A stretch of 64,000 bases of DNA, from the NCBI GenBank assembly GCA_934462715.1, contig CAKSIJ010000001.1:124001-188000 (forward strand), read 5' to 3'. The notes under the pieces are model-generated. The model did no database searches. It was not told the origin of the DNA and worked only from the letters and a program-made list of their open reading frames with translations. Source of the stretch: an uncultured Clostridia bacterium. Its GTDB lineage: Bacteria > Bacillota > Clostridia > UBA1381. A program made the translations under genes and the position numbers. Shown here piece after piece: positions 1-7,670 of the stretch (position 1 is the first letter of the stretch; the number at the start of each line of letters is the position of its first letter).

Positions 1-1185
1 AATATTTACCATATGTGAAGAAAAGGTTGACAAGCTTTGCTCTATGCTTTGCTCATCTCCTATATCGGCATACACATTTTCAAAAACCGCCGCTCTGCTG
101 TTGTCCGCAACCGGGAGATGAAGTCCACAGGCAGCCATCACCGAAAACAATCCTACCGTTTTTAACGTTACCGTTTTTCCGCCGGTATTCGGTCCGGTAA
201 TCACAAGCGTATCAAAATTTTCGCCCAGATATATGTCATTTGCAACTACCTTTTCTTTATCTATCAGCGGATGTCTTGCCCTCTTAAATTCAATTATTCC
301 GTCACTGTTCAATATCGGTTCTCTGCCGTTACAATCAAGCGACAGCTTGCCCTTACAGAATATAAAATCAAGTTCTGTCAGTGTTTCATAATCTGCGAGT
401 ATCTCCGATGATCGTTCTCCGACCTCACCGGTCAGCTCTGCAAGAATTTTCTGTATCTCCTGCTCCTCCTGATTAATCAGCGAACGGATTTCGTTATTCG
501 CCGCAACAACGCTCATAGGCTCGACAAAAAGTGTAGAACCGCTTGCCGAGGTATCATGAACAATTCCGTTAACCTCTCCCCTGTACTCCGACTTCACCGG
601 AATTACATATCTGTCGGAACGCATTGTCACTATCGGATCCTGCAAAAATTTCTTGTAATGCTCCGAATGAATCATAGAATTTAAGGTATCTTTGATTTTT
701 ACATTTAAGTTTTTCTGCTTACGTCTGAGTGCCGAAAGTGTCGCCGATGCGTCATCGGCAATCTCCGTTTCGGATAATATAACAGAGCTTATTCTGTCCT
801 CAAGACCTTTAAGCGAACAAAGCGCACTCTGCAAACCCGAAAGTATTTCAAGATCGCTGCCCGAATCGCCGATATATGTTTTCATTCTTCTTGCAACATA
901 TAATACTCTTGCCGCCGACATAAGCTCTGTCGGATTCAGAATTGCCCCTATCTGTGTTCTTTTCATTGCACCGCGGATATTCGGAACCGAAAGATTAACC
1001 GGCGGATTTCCTTGCCGAAGCATAGCCGCCACCGCCTCGGTAGTTTCCCTCTGCGCCTTTACCGCTTCCTTTTCCGGCAGCATTTTCATATTTTTTATTC
1101 TGTCGATTACCGGCTCTGAGCTTGTATATGATGACAGCTGTGCCAATATTTTGTCAAACTCCAGAACCTTATATGTCTTAATCAT
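1..1185 (-). CDS. mutS2: Endonuclease MutS2, N-terminal part (cut by window edge)
   Basis: The reading frame runs without a stop from an ATG at 1185 to the window edge, giving 395 residues of a protein normally near 790. It starts MIKTYKVLEFDKIL, typical of MutS2, and carries the core and clamp regions followed by a Walker A motif (GPNTGGKT, about residues 331-338). The frame ends in the STFSSHM segment just after the Walker B region. MutS2 proteins are DNA- or ribosome-binding ATPases implicated in limiting recombination and rescuing collided ribosomes. The C-terminal Smr nuclease domain lies outside the window. It follows gpsA by 71 bp and is probably co-transcribed. Confidence 0.95.
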   Translation of the reverse strand, partial: MIKTYKVLEFDKILAQLSSYTSSEPVIDRIKNMKMLPEKEAVKAQRETTEAVAAMLRQGNPPVNLSVPNIRGAMKRTQIGAILNPTELMSAARVLYVARRMKTYIGDSGSDLEILSGLQSALCSLKGLEDRISSVILSETEIADDASATLSALRRKQKNLNVKIKDTLNSMIHSEHYKKFLQDPIVTMRSDRYVIPVKSEYRGEVNGIVHDTSASGSTLFVEPMSVVAANNEIRSLINQEEQEIQKILAELTGEVGERSSEILADYETLTELDFIFCKGKLSLDCNGREPILNSDGIIEFKRARHPLIDKEKVVANDIYLGENFDTLVITGPNTGGKTVTLKTVGLFSVMAACGLHLPVADNSRAAVFENVYADIGDEQSIEQSLSTFSSHMVNI

Positions 1186-1256
1186 TTTACTTGTAACTCC
1201 TTTGATTGAATCTCCGATAACACAGCACACTTGCTTTTGATACCGCCACCGACAAA

Positions 1257-2240
1257 TTATTCCGGCTTTTTCTCTCTTGTCATCAAATCCTTTACGGCAG
1301 TTACCGGATTTTTTCCGTTGAAAAGTATCTGATATGCTTCATTTACTATCGGCATAGATACATTATATTTTTTGCTTAATTCATACGCTGCTTTTGCGGT
1401 ATGAACTCCCTCAACAACCATTTTAACCTCTTTCATAGCCTCATCAAGGCTCTTTCCCTGACCGAGCAGTATACCGCAGCGGCGGTTTCTGGAATGGATG
1501 CTTGTGCAGGTAACTATCAGATCACCTATACCGGAAAGCCCGGCAAAGGTTTCGGCTTTTGCGCCCATTGCTATTCCAAGTCTTTTTATCTCCGCTATTC
1601 CTCTTGTCATAAGCGCAGCTTTAGTGTTGTCGCCGTAACCCATTCCGTCCGATATTCCGGCACAAAGGGCAATGACATTTTTTAAAGCACCGCCAAGCTC
1701 GACTCCAACAACGTCATCGGAGTGATATACGCGGAAACATTCGCACATAAATGCGTCCTGAATAAAAGAAGTCAAGCTGTCATCATATGACGCAACAACA
1801 TTTGTTGTCGGCAGTCCGATTCCGACCTCCTCCGCGTGTGACGGTCCGCTCATTACGGCAATTTGCGCCTGCGGTATTTCCTCAGAATAAACCTCGGACA
1901 GCCTTAAAAGGCTTCCGTTTTCCAGTCCCTTTGAAAGATTAACCATCGGCTGACCGTTCTTTATATGAGCCGATAAATCCTTTGCTGTCTGTCTTGTCGC
2001 AAAGCTCGGCACAACGGTTACAATCAGCTCTTTTTCTTCTGTAGCTTGCGCAAGCTCCGAGGTAAATTTGATTTTATCAGAAAGCTTAACGTTCGGAAGC
2101 AGCGGATTAACCTTTGTTTCGGATAATTCGTCGCTTTCTTCTTTTAAATAGCTCCACAATGTAATTTCGTGACCGTTTTTATCCAGTAGTGCGGCTATTG
2201 CCGTTCCGAAGCTTCCCGAGCCTATTACACCGATTTTCAT
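1257..2240 (-). CDS. gpsA: Glycerol-3-phosphate dehydrogenase [NAD(P)+]
   Basis: This 327-residue protein has the usual length for GpsA, which reduces dihydroxyacetone phosphate to sn-glycerol-3-phosphate for phospholipid synthesis in the cytoplasm. The N-terminus has the dinucleotide-binding glycine motif GSGSFGTA (residues 7-14). Later come the substrate-domain signatures GPSHAEEV and LGGALKNVIALCAGI, with the catalytic lysine, and the GLSGIGDLIVTC loop. The start has a GGAGGATATAA ribosome site. It lies downstream of plsY, which uses its product, though 306 bp with a separate plus-strand transcription unit lie between them. Confidence 0.97.
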   Translation of the reverse strand: MKIGVIGSGSFGTAIAALLDKNGHEITLWSYLKEESDELSETKVNPLLPNVKLSDKIKFTSELAQATEEKELIVTVVPSFATRQTAKDLSAHIKNGQPMVNLSKGLENGSLLRLSEVYSEEIPQAQIAVMSGPSHAEEVGIGLPTTNVVASYDDSLTSFIQDAFMCECFRVYHSDDVVGVELGGALKNVIALCAGISDGMGYGDNTKAALMTRGIAEIKRLGIAMGAKAETFAGLSGIGDLIVTCTSIHSRNRRCGILLGQGKSLDEAMKEVKMVVEGVHTAKAAYELSKKYNVSMPIVNEAYQILFNGKNPVTAVKDLMTREKKPE

Positions 2241-2367
2241 TTATATCCTCCGTTTCCCTGCCATACAAAACTGCAAAATTCAAATCAAATTTATTTTATA
2301 AGGCAAATATACACTTAATTTAAACAAACCGCCAAATTCACGGTAAACCTTGCTTTTCAACATTTTT

Positions 2368-2393
2368 TGTTGTTTTATCTGTACAAAACAACA
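2368..2393. repeat. Perfect inverted repeat in the gpsA-plsY intergenic region
   Basis: A 9-bp stem, TGTTGTTTT / AAAACAACA, surrounds an 8-bp spacer. It lies 38 bp upstream of the -35 box of the plus-strand promoter at 2431 and about 130 bp upstream of gpsA on the other strand. On neither strand is it followed by a T-run of terminator type, so an operator or mRNA stem-loop is more likely. No protein is assigned. Confidence 0.6.
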
Positions 2394-2430
2394 TTTATTT
2401 CAAAAAAATTATATTTTTTCAAATAAAGTG

Positions 2431-2459
2431 TTGACATACGTCAATTTATGTGTTAGAAT
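2431..2459 (+). promoter_or_regulatory. Consensus SigA promoter reading away from any gene
   Basis: TTGACA at 2431-2436 and TAGAAT at 2454-2459 are separated by exactly 17 bp. The -35 box is part of a small palindrome, TTGAC-ATAC-GTCAA (2431-2444), which could be an operator. The nearest plus-strand gene is more than 20 kb downstream, so the promoter does not serve a protein gene. Confidence 0.7.
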
Positions 2460-2465
2460 TATACT

Positions 2466-2542
2466 GTTAAAAAATTGGATTGCTTTTAGCGTTCATCGAT
2501 AAAAATCTTACTGAATGACCTGTCGCAAGACAGGTCATTTTT
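2466..2542 (+). ncRNA. Candidate small RNA, about 77-80 nt
   Basis: The stretch runs from the predicted start about 7 nt after the TAGAAT box to a strong intrinsic terminator. It contains no plausible open reading frame or ribosome site. The transcript would have an unpaired AU-rich 5' part and end in the terminator hairpin just before the plsY stop codon on the opposite strand. It matches no RNA family I recognise and is far shorter than 6S RNA or SRP RNA. The call rests only on the promoter-terminator pair. Confidence 0.5.
2514..2542 (+). terminator. Intrinsic terminator of the candidate small RNA
   Basis: An 11-bp perfect stem, AATGACCTGTC / GACAGGTCATT, closes on a GCAA tetraloop and is followed by a run of Ts on the plus strand. 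On the minus strand the hairpin lacks a U-run, so it works best for plus-strand transcription, although it also sits directly downstream of plsY. Confidence 0.8.
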
Positions 2543-2546
2543 CATC

Positions 2547-3215
2547 TTATTTATTCTTGCCTATGCTTAGCTTATTTTCCTCACCGCTTGCCAATCTGGC
2601 AATGTTTGCATGATGTTTAACTACAATCAGCAGTGCAATAATCACCGCACACAAAAGATACGGCAGGTTAAAAGCTTTAATTGCTGTCATATACACCAAC
2701 ACAGCGCAGACATAAATAACCGCACCCGAAATTGAACCAAGCGATACATACTTTGTTGTAATCATGATAATCAATGCGGCGAATAGCACTATAAGACCTA
2801 TTTTCCAGTCAAGCACCGTAACCACTCCGATACTTGTTGCAACTCCTTTTCCGCCCTTGAATCCGAAATAGACAGGGAAATCGTGGCCGATAACCGAAAA
2901 AACCGCAGCTATATACTTCATTGAGCCTAAAAGATAACGGCTTTCAAAGGCACTGCCGGCTGCTTCGGGAGATATAACTCTGTCCAAAATAACGCCTATC
3001 GTTACGGCAAGAACACCCTTTAACACATCAACCAAAAGTGTAAATGCCGCTGCTTTTTTTCCGTGAACTCTTAACATATTCGTGGTTCCGGCATTTCCCG
3101 ACCCCTCATTTCTTATATCATCGCCCCCCATACGGTGCGACAATATTATTGCGCCGGATATACTTCCTATAAGATAGGAAACAAGCGCAGTCAAAACAGC
3201 TGTAATATAAAGCAT
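2547..3215 (-). CDS. plsY: Acyl-phosphate glycerol-3-phosphate acyltransferase PlsY
   Basis: This is a 222-residue integral membrane protein with the PlsY architecture of about five membrane spans. It transfers the acyl group of acyl-phosphate to the 1-position of glycerol-3-phosphate, the first step of phosphatidate synthesis. Motifs visible are SYLIGSIS near the N-terminus, RNEGSGNAGTTNMLR (residues 35-49), GHDFPVYFGFKGGKGVAT (about 113-130) and the C-terminal KHHANIARL. It follows der by 38 bp and belongs to the conserved DUF512-der-plsY-gpsA neighbourhood. Confidence 0.96.
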   Translation of the reverse strand: MLYITAVLTALVSYLIGSISGAIILSHRMGGDDIRNEGSGNAGTTNMLRVHGKKAAAFTLLVDVLKGVLAVTIGVILDRVISPEAAGSAFESRYLLGSMKYIAAVFSVIGHDFPVYFGFKGGKGVATSIGVVTVLDWKIGLIVLFAALIIMITTKYVSLGSISGAVIYVCAVLVYMTAIKAFNLPYLLCAVIIALLIVVKHHANIARLASGEENKLSIGKNK

Positions 3216-3253
3216 TTTTTCTCTCCGTTCCGCCGTCTATACGGCATGGTTTT

Positions 3254-4582
3254 TTACTGTTTTTTATCTCCCTTTTCTCTGACGATGAATTTTACCGGTG
3301 TACCCTCAAAGCCAAAGGTTTGTCTTAACTGATTTTCTATAAATCTCAGATAAGAATAGTGGAACAAATCGGCAGAATTTACGAAAAGGATAAAAGTCGG
3401 AGGTGCGACAGAGGCCTGCGTACCGTAATATATTTTAAGCCTTTTCCCTTTATCCGACGGCGGCTGCTGCTTAGACATTGCTTCATTGAGCATATCGTTG
3501 AGCATACCCGTTGTAATTCTCCTCTTATGCTGAATATTTATCCTTTTAATCTCATCCAAAAGCTTATCTATTCTCTGACCGGTTTTTGCTGAAATGAATA
3601 CAATCGAGGCATAAGACATATAAGCAAATTCTTCTCTGAGTCTGTCTGTAAATTCTTTCACGGACTTGTCATTCTTGTTTTCCAGAATATCCCATTTGTT
3701 AACAGCAATTATACACGCTTTTCCCTGCTCGTGTGCATATCCGGCAATCTTTGTGTCCTGTTCGGTGATTCCCTCGTTTGCGTCAAGCATGATTATGCAA
3801 ACATCGCTGCGGTCAACAGCCGCAAGTGAACGTATAACGCTGTAACGCTCCACATTCTCGTCTATTTTTCCCCTTTTCCTCATTCCGGCTGTGTCTATTA
3901 TAAGATATTTGTCGCCGTTATGCTCAAATCTTGAATCTATAGCGTCGCGTGTTGTTCCTGCAATATTTGAAACAATCAGTCTATTTTCACCGAGAATCTT
4001 GTTTATCAGCGATGATTTTCCGGCATTGGGTCTGCCGATTACCGCAACCTTAATTTCGTCCTCGTCCTCGCTCGTGTCAGCACCCTCCGGAAATTGTGCA
4101 CACACCTCATCCAAAAGATCGCCGACCCCCAGACCGTGCGTGGAGCTTATTGCAACAGGATCGCCAAGTCCCAAATTATAGAACTCGTAAAATTCAAACG
4201 GAGGATCTCCCAGATTATCTACCTTGTTAACCGCCAGAACAATCTTTTTTCTCGCCTTTTGCAGCATAGAGCATACGTCAGAATCGTTTGCGGTAAGTCC
4301 GTCACGCACGTTAACCAGGAAAATAACAACATCAGCCATTTCTATGGCAAGCTGTGCCTGTCTGCGCATCTGAGAAAGTATCTCGTCCTTGCTTGCAGGC
4401 TCAATTCCGCCTGTATCGATAAGCGTAAAATGCTTATCGAGCCACACTGCGTCAGCATAGATTCTGTCCCTTGTGACGCCGGGGGTATCCTCTACTATAC
4501 TTATTCTTTGACCTGTTATTTTATTAAACAATGTTGACTTTCCCACATTAGGTCTGCCCACAATAGCAACTGTTGGTTTCAT
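3254..4582 (-). CDS. der: Ribosome-associated GTPase Der (EngA)
   Basis: The 442-residue protein has the two tandem GTPase domains unique to Der: G1 motifs GRPNVGKST (residues 8-16) and GRPNAGKSS (about 183-191), each with a DTxG switch motif (DTGG, DTAG) and an NKxD motif (NKVD, NKWD). A KH-like C-terminal domain follows. Der acts in maturation of the 50S ribosomal subunit. It is 68 bp downstream of the DUF512 gene and is followed by plsY, so a shared transcript is likely. Confidence 0.97.
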   Translation of the reverse strand: MKPTVAIVGRPNVGKSTLFNKITGQRISIVEDTPGVTRDRIYADAVWLDKHFTLIDTGGIEPASKDEILSQMRRQAQLAIEMADVVIFLVNVRDGLTANDSDVCSMLQKARKKIVLAVNKVDNLGDPPFEFYEFYNLGLGDPVAISSTHGLGVGDLLDEVCAQFPEGADTSEDEDEIKVAVIGRPNAGKSSLINKILGENRLIVSNIAGTTRDAIDSRFEHNGDKYLIIDTAGMRKRGKIDENVERYSVIRSLAAVDRSDVCIIMLDANEGITEQDTKIAGYAHEQGKACIIAVNKWDILENKNDKSVKEFTDRLREEFAYMSYASIVFISAKTGQRIDKLLDEIKRINIQHKRRITTGMLNDMLNEAMSKQQPPSDKGKRLKIYYGTQASVAPPTFILFVNSADLFHYSYLRFIENQLRQTFGFEGTPVKFIVREKGDKKQ

Positions 4583-4650
4583 TCTTTTGTTTCCTTTCGT
4601 TTGTTTCCTTTAACATACTGTATCATATGTTACACAGCTGTTCAAAGCCG

Positions 4651-5988
4651 TTATATATCTTTAATATCAAATTCGATTTCCGAAGCTGTAATCTTTTCTA
4701 TAAACTGATAGCCGTCATTATCTATCGGTGTTATCGTAACTCCAAGCTTATCTTCAAGCTGTTCGAGCGTCATATCGTCAAGAAATATATCCTCTCCGGC
4801 TCTGAGTGCCGAGCTTGATATAAAAAGTTCGTCCCCAAGCTTTTTACCCGATAACTGCTCATATATGTCTTTTCCGACAAGTAAGCCGGAGACATTTACC
4901 CCTCCGCCGAAAAAATTGTTTTTTACGGCATAACAATTAATTCTGAGTCCGGGACATTTTTTTTCCAGTCTGCGGCAAAGCTCCGATATAAAACCGTTAA
5001 CCAGTTCCCCCGTCACAACAGAAACATTTCTTTCGCCTTTATAATTTTTCAGCAGTTCGATTCCGTAATCAAATTCTTCTTTGAGTGAAGCTGCGAGTCC
5101 GACTCCGTTTTCAAGCTGCGGAAATCCCTCGTATGATTCTGCCGGTGGAATCTCTCTGTCGGCATTAATGTAAAATTCATCGGAAAGATATACAAGCCGT
5201 GTACCGTAATTTTCCAAAAGCCGTTGCTGTATCGGCTCCACCGTATCAATTACTTCCTTTGAGCTTTTAGCATCGTACGGCTTTAATTTACATAGACCCT
5301 CACGGTATGCCGTCAGCCCAACAGGTACTATCGAAACGCTCTGAACATACGGGCAAAGCTTTTCCAAATCGTCTATAGTTCTCAGCAGCTCTTTTCCGTC
5401 ATTATAATCGGGGCACAAAACAATCTGACAATTCATATACATATTGTTTTCATAAAACCGCTTCATTATTTCATATATCTTTCCGGCATTTTTGTTTTTC
5501 AGCATTTTAACTCTTAAATCCGGATTAGTGGTGTGAACGGAAATGTTTATCGGCGAAACGTGCATTGAAATCAGACGGCTGATGTCATCGTCTTTCAGAT
5601 TGGTGAGAGTTACATAGTTTCCCTGCAAAAACGAAAGACGCGTATCGTCATCTTTAAAATACACAGTTTCCCTCATGCCTTTGGGAAGCTGATCTATAAA
5701 GCAGAATATGCACTTATTACGGCAGCTCTGCGCTGTATCAATCAATGCGTTTGCAAACTCGATTCCCAAATCCTCATAATCATTTTCGATAATTATATCC
5801 TCGATGTCACCGTTTTTCTTTTCAGCCTCAATTTCAATCTCATATTCCGAAATGAGGTATCTGTATTCAAGAATATCACGAAAATCGTGACCGTTTATCG
5901 AAATAATTCTGTCCCCCGGCTCCAAGCCTGCTTCCTCAGCAAGTGAACCCGGTTCAACATAACCTATCTCGGTGTTCGTATGATGCAT
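4651..5988 (-). CDS. DUF512 family protein: PDZ domain plus radical-SAM-like domain
   Basis: The 445-residue protein starts with a PDZ-like domain (VEPGSLAEEAGLEPGDRIISING, residues 11-33, split here by reading SLAEEAGLEPGD as the core). Next comes a cysteine cluster resembling a radical-SAM site (CRNKCIFCFIDQLPKGMR, about 88-105). The C-terminal DUF512 domain contains VVTGELVNGF and FFGGGVNVSGLL. The family is nearly always found beside der in Clostridia. Its substrate is not known to me, so no reaction is assigned. The spacing in the Cys motif (Cx3Cx2C) fits a [4Fe-4S]/SAM site. Confidence 0.9.
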   Translation of the reverse strand: MHHTNTEIGYVEPGSLAEEAGLEPGDRIISINGHDFRDILEYRYLISEYEIEIEAEKKNGDIEDIIIENDYEDLGIEFANALIDTAQSCRNKCIFCFIDQLPKGMRETVYFKDDDTRLSFLQGNYVTLTNLKDDDISRLISMHVSPINISVHTTNPDLRVKMLKNKNAGKIYEIMKRFYENNMYMNCQIVLCPDYNDGKELLRTIDDLEKLCPYVQSVSIVPVGLTAYREGLCKLKPYDAKSSKEVIDTVEPIQQRLLENYGTRLVYLSDEFYINADREIPPAESYEGFPQLENGVGLAASLKEEFDYGIELLKNYKGERNVSVVTGELVNGFISELCRRLEKKCPGLRINCYAVKNNFFGGGVNVSGLLVGKDIYEQLSGKKLGDELFISSSALRAGEDIFLDDMTLEQLEDKLGVTITPIDNDGYQFIEKITASEIEFDIKDI

Positions 5989-6198
5989 ATTTTTACCTCA
6001 TAATTCTGCGCCGGATGCGCATATTTTACAATACATTATATTTTCCCACATTTGCGGCAAATAATCAAGTACTTTTTTGGATTTTCTATCTATTTGATAA
6101 AATATTTAACATTAATTATATGTATTTGTGTAATTATAGGAGCGTTTTTAAAGCCTTCACGTTAATTTGAACTCAACTCTGCTGTCATAAAAAGAAAA

Positions 6199-6243
6199 TC
6201 CCCTCGGATTTAACGCACGCAAATTCCAAAGGGACTATTTTTA
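6199..6243 (-). terminator. Terminator downstream of the pyridoxal-type kinase gene
   Basis: An imperfect stem pairs about 6199-6211 with 6221-6234 around an ACGCACGC loop. On the minus strand the hairpin is followed by TTTTCTTTTT. On the plus strand it is followed by an ATTTTTA tract, so it may be bidirectional. It separates the kinase/mgsA group from the DUF512-der operon. The rest of 5989-6198 is AT-rich and presumably holds the DUF512 promoter, though I cannot pick one confidently. Confidence 0.65.
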
Positions 6244-6257
6244 TAACATACAAAAAT

Positions 6258-7136
6258 CTAAAAATGCTTATTTAATGATTCAGAACCCAAAGGTATATCA
6301 TTTCTTATTGCTTTTTTGTAAAAATCCGTAAGCGTTCCGAGACATTTTTCGTAATTTATTCCGTACCAGTATTTTTCACGTTCGCTCAAAGTGTTCATGA
6401 TACACTCCTGCACAAAATCCTCGGCAAATGCAATAGCTTCCTCAAAAGACAGCCCGTCCAGGTACGAACCTATAAACGAGCTTGCAAAAACATCGCCCGT
6501 ACCGTAGAACATTCCTTCGATTATCTTGCTTGATTTAACCGTTTTTGTATTCTTTCCGACTCCGAGCGTAAGTATGTTGTCACCCGAATGTATTCCCGTG
6601 ACAATCAGCTTATCAGCAATACCGCAAAGTTTGGGTATTAATCTTTCGGCATTTTCCTTTGAAAAATCGCACGAGCATTTACCGTCAGCCAACAGCATGG
6701 CCTCGCTCATATTCGGTGAAATTATATCTGCCTGCGAACACAGCTCTCTTACCGACATGACATAATCCGAGTCAAGCCCGGAATACAGCTCTCCGTTATC
6801 CGCCATTGCCGGGTCGATATAGACAATAGTGTCATTATCGGCAAATTCATCTATCAGAGCGCAAACCTTGCGCACCTGCTCAACAGTCCCTATGTAACCG
6901 GCATAAATTGCGTCAAATTTCAGTCCGATTTTTCTCCAATGACATATTATTTTATCCATCTCATCGCCGAGCGAATGAAAAGTAAATCCGCTGAATTTTC
7001 CGCCGGTATGCGTAGACAATACGGCTGTCGGCAAAATGACAGTTTCTATCCCCAAAGCGGAAATTATCGGAAGTGCCGCCGTCTGTGAGCAGCGTCCGAA
7101 GCATGATATATCCTGTATGCTTAATAATCGCTTCAT
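6258..7136 (-). CDS. pdxK: Pyridoxal/pyridoxamine kinase (PfkB/ribokinase fold)
   Basis: Read from the ATG at 7136 this is 292 residues starting MKRLLSIQDISCFGRCS, the standard opening of clostridial pyridoxamine kinases. Family signatures are SALGIE, VLPTAVLSTHTGG, GYIGT and the ATP/anion-hole region GTGDVFASSFIGSYLDG with the catalytic Asp in GTGD. It phosphorylates B6 vitamers with ATP in the salvage of pyridoxal phosphate. An earlier in-frame ATG exists at 7157 but lies inside a palindromic repeat. The internal start is preceded by AGAGAAAGA and matches the family. It is 52 bp downstream of mgsA. A hydroxymethylpyrimidine kinase activity cannot be excluded. Confidence 0.85.
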   Translation of the reverse strand: MKRLLSIQDISCFGRCSQTAALPIISALGIETVILPTAVLSTHTGGKFSGFTFHSLGDEMDKIICHWRKIGLKFDAIYAGYIGTVEQVRKVCALIDEFADNDTIVYIDPAMADNGELYSGLDSDYVMSVRELCSQADIISPNMSEAMLLADGKCSCDFSKENAERLIPKLCGIADKLIVTGIHSGDNILTLGVGKNTKTVKSSKIIEGMFYGTGDVFASSFIGSYLDGLSFEEAIAFAEDFVQECIMNTLSEREKYWYGINYEKCLGTLTDFYKKAIRNDIPLGSESLNKHF

Positions 7137-7153
7137 TTCTTTCTCTGAAAACT

Positions 7154-7180
7154 GCATGAGTTCAACTCTCTCATGCCTAA
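7154..7180 (-). repeat. 27-nt palindromic repeat, copy 1 (between mgsA and pdxK)
   Basis: On the minus strand this reads TTAGGCATGAG, then AGAGTTGAA, then CTCATGC. It is identical over 27 nt to 54196-54222. In this copy the right half of the palindrome is cut short after CTCATGC, leaving a 7-bp stem (GCATGAG/CTCATGC). A TTTTC tract follows, so it could also act as a weak attenuator between mgsA and pdxK. Confidence 0.75.
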
Positions 7181-7188
7181 CCTCCGTA

Positions 7189-7593
7189 TCAGTTCTTTGG
7201 ATTTAAAATATCACGCCATTCAAGGTCGCCGCGTTCCAAGCCATGGATAAGTACCTCGGCGGTGGCTATGTTCGTAGCAATCGGAATATTGTGCATATCA
7301 CACAGCCTTAACAAATTCATTATATCCGGTTCATGAGCTTCTTTCGTATTGGGATCTCTGAAAAAGAACACAAGATCTATTTCGTTGTACGCAACCCTCG
7401 CTCCGATTTGCTGATCTCCGCCCTGATGTCCGGGAAGAAAACGATATACGCTCATACCGGTATTTTCTATTATCATCTTACCGGTAGTATCGGTTGCAAA
7501 CAAGCTGTGCTTTTCAAGTATTCCTTTATAAGCGATGCAAAATTGCACCATTAATTCCTTTTTCATATCATGCGCAATAAACGCTATATTCAT
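7189..7593 (-). CDS. mgsA: Methylglyoxal synthase
   Basis: The 134-residue protein matches MgsA in length. MgsA turns dihydroxyacetone phosphate into methylglyoxal and phosphate, an overflow bypass of lower glycolysis. Motifs seen are AFIAHDMKK near the N-terminus, FATDTTGKMI with the phosphate-binding Thr/Gly loop, LPGHQGGDQQIGARV (about residues 53-67) with the catalytic-Asp region, and FFRDP. The start has an AGGAGGG ribosome site. In many clostridia mgsA ends the mre-PBP2-min-rodA cluster. Here it follows PBP2 directly, with its own promoter. Confidence 0.96.
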   Translation of the reverse strand: MNIAFIAHDMKKELMVQFCIAYKGILEKHSLFATDTTGKMIIENTGMSVYRFLPGHQGGDQQIGARVAYNEIDLVFFFRDPNTKEAHEPDIMNLLRLCDMHNIPIATNIATAEVLIHGLERGDLEWRDILNPKN

Positions 7594-7625
7594 TCCAAAG
7601 CCCTCCTAATTCTGCGATATAACTT

Positions 7626-7654
7626 ATTATACCAAAAAAAATCACATTTGTAAA
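7626..7654 (-). promoter_or_regulatory. SigA promoter of mgsA
   Basis: Minus-strand TTTACA (7654-7649) and TATAAT (7631-7626) are separated by 17 bp, 33 bp before the mgsA start codon. A weak TCACA/TGTGA hairpin overlapping the spacer, followed by a run of Ts, may terminate transcription coming from the PBP2 gene. Confidence 0.7.
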
Positions 7655-7670
7655 TAGTTTTTTGTGAATT

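Noticed and set aside
692..1240. 182-residue plus-strand open frame
   Set aside because: It is antisense to the clearly homologous mutS2 frame and has no family resemblance.
2466..2542. 6S RNA or SRP RNA identity for the candidate small RNA
   Set aside because: It is too short and lacks the large internal bubble of 6S RNA and the GNAR-tetraloop domain of SRP RNA.
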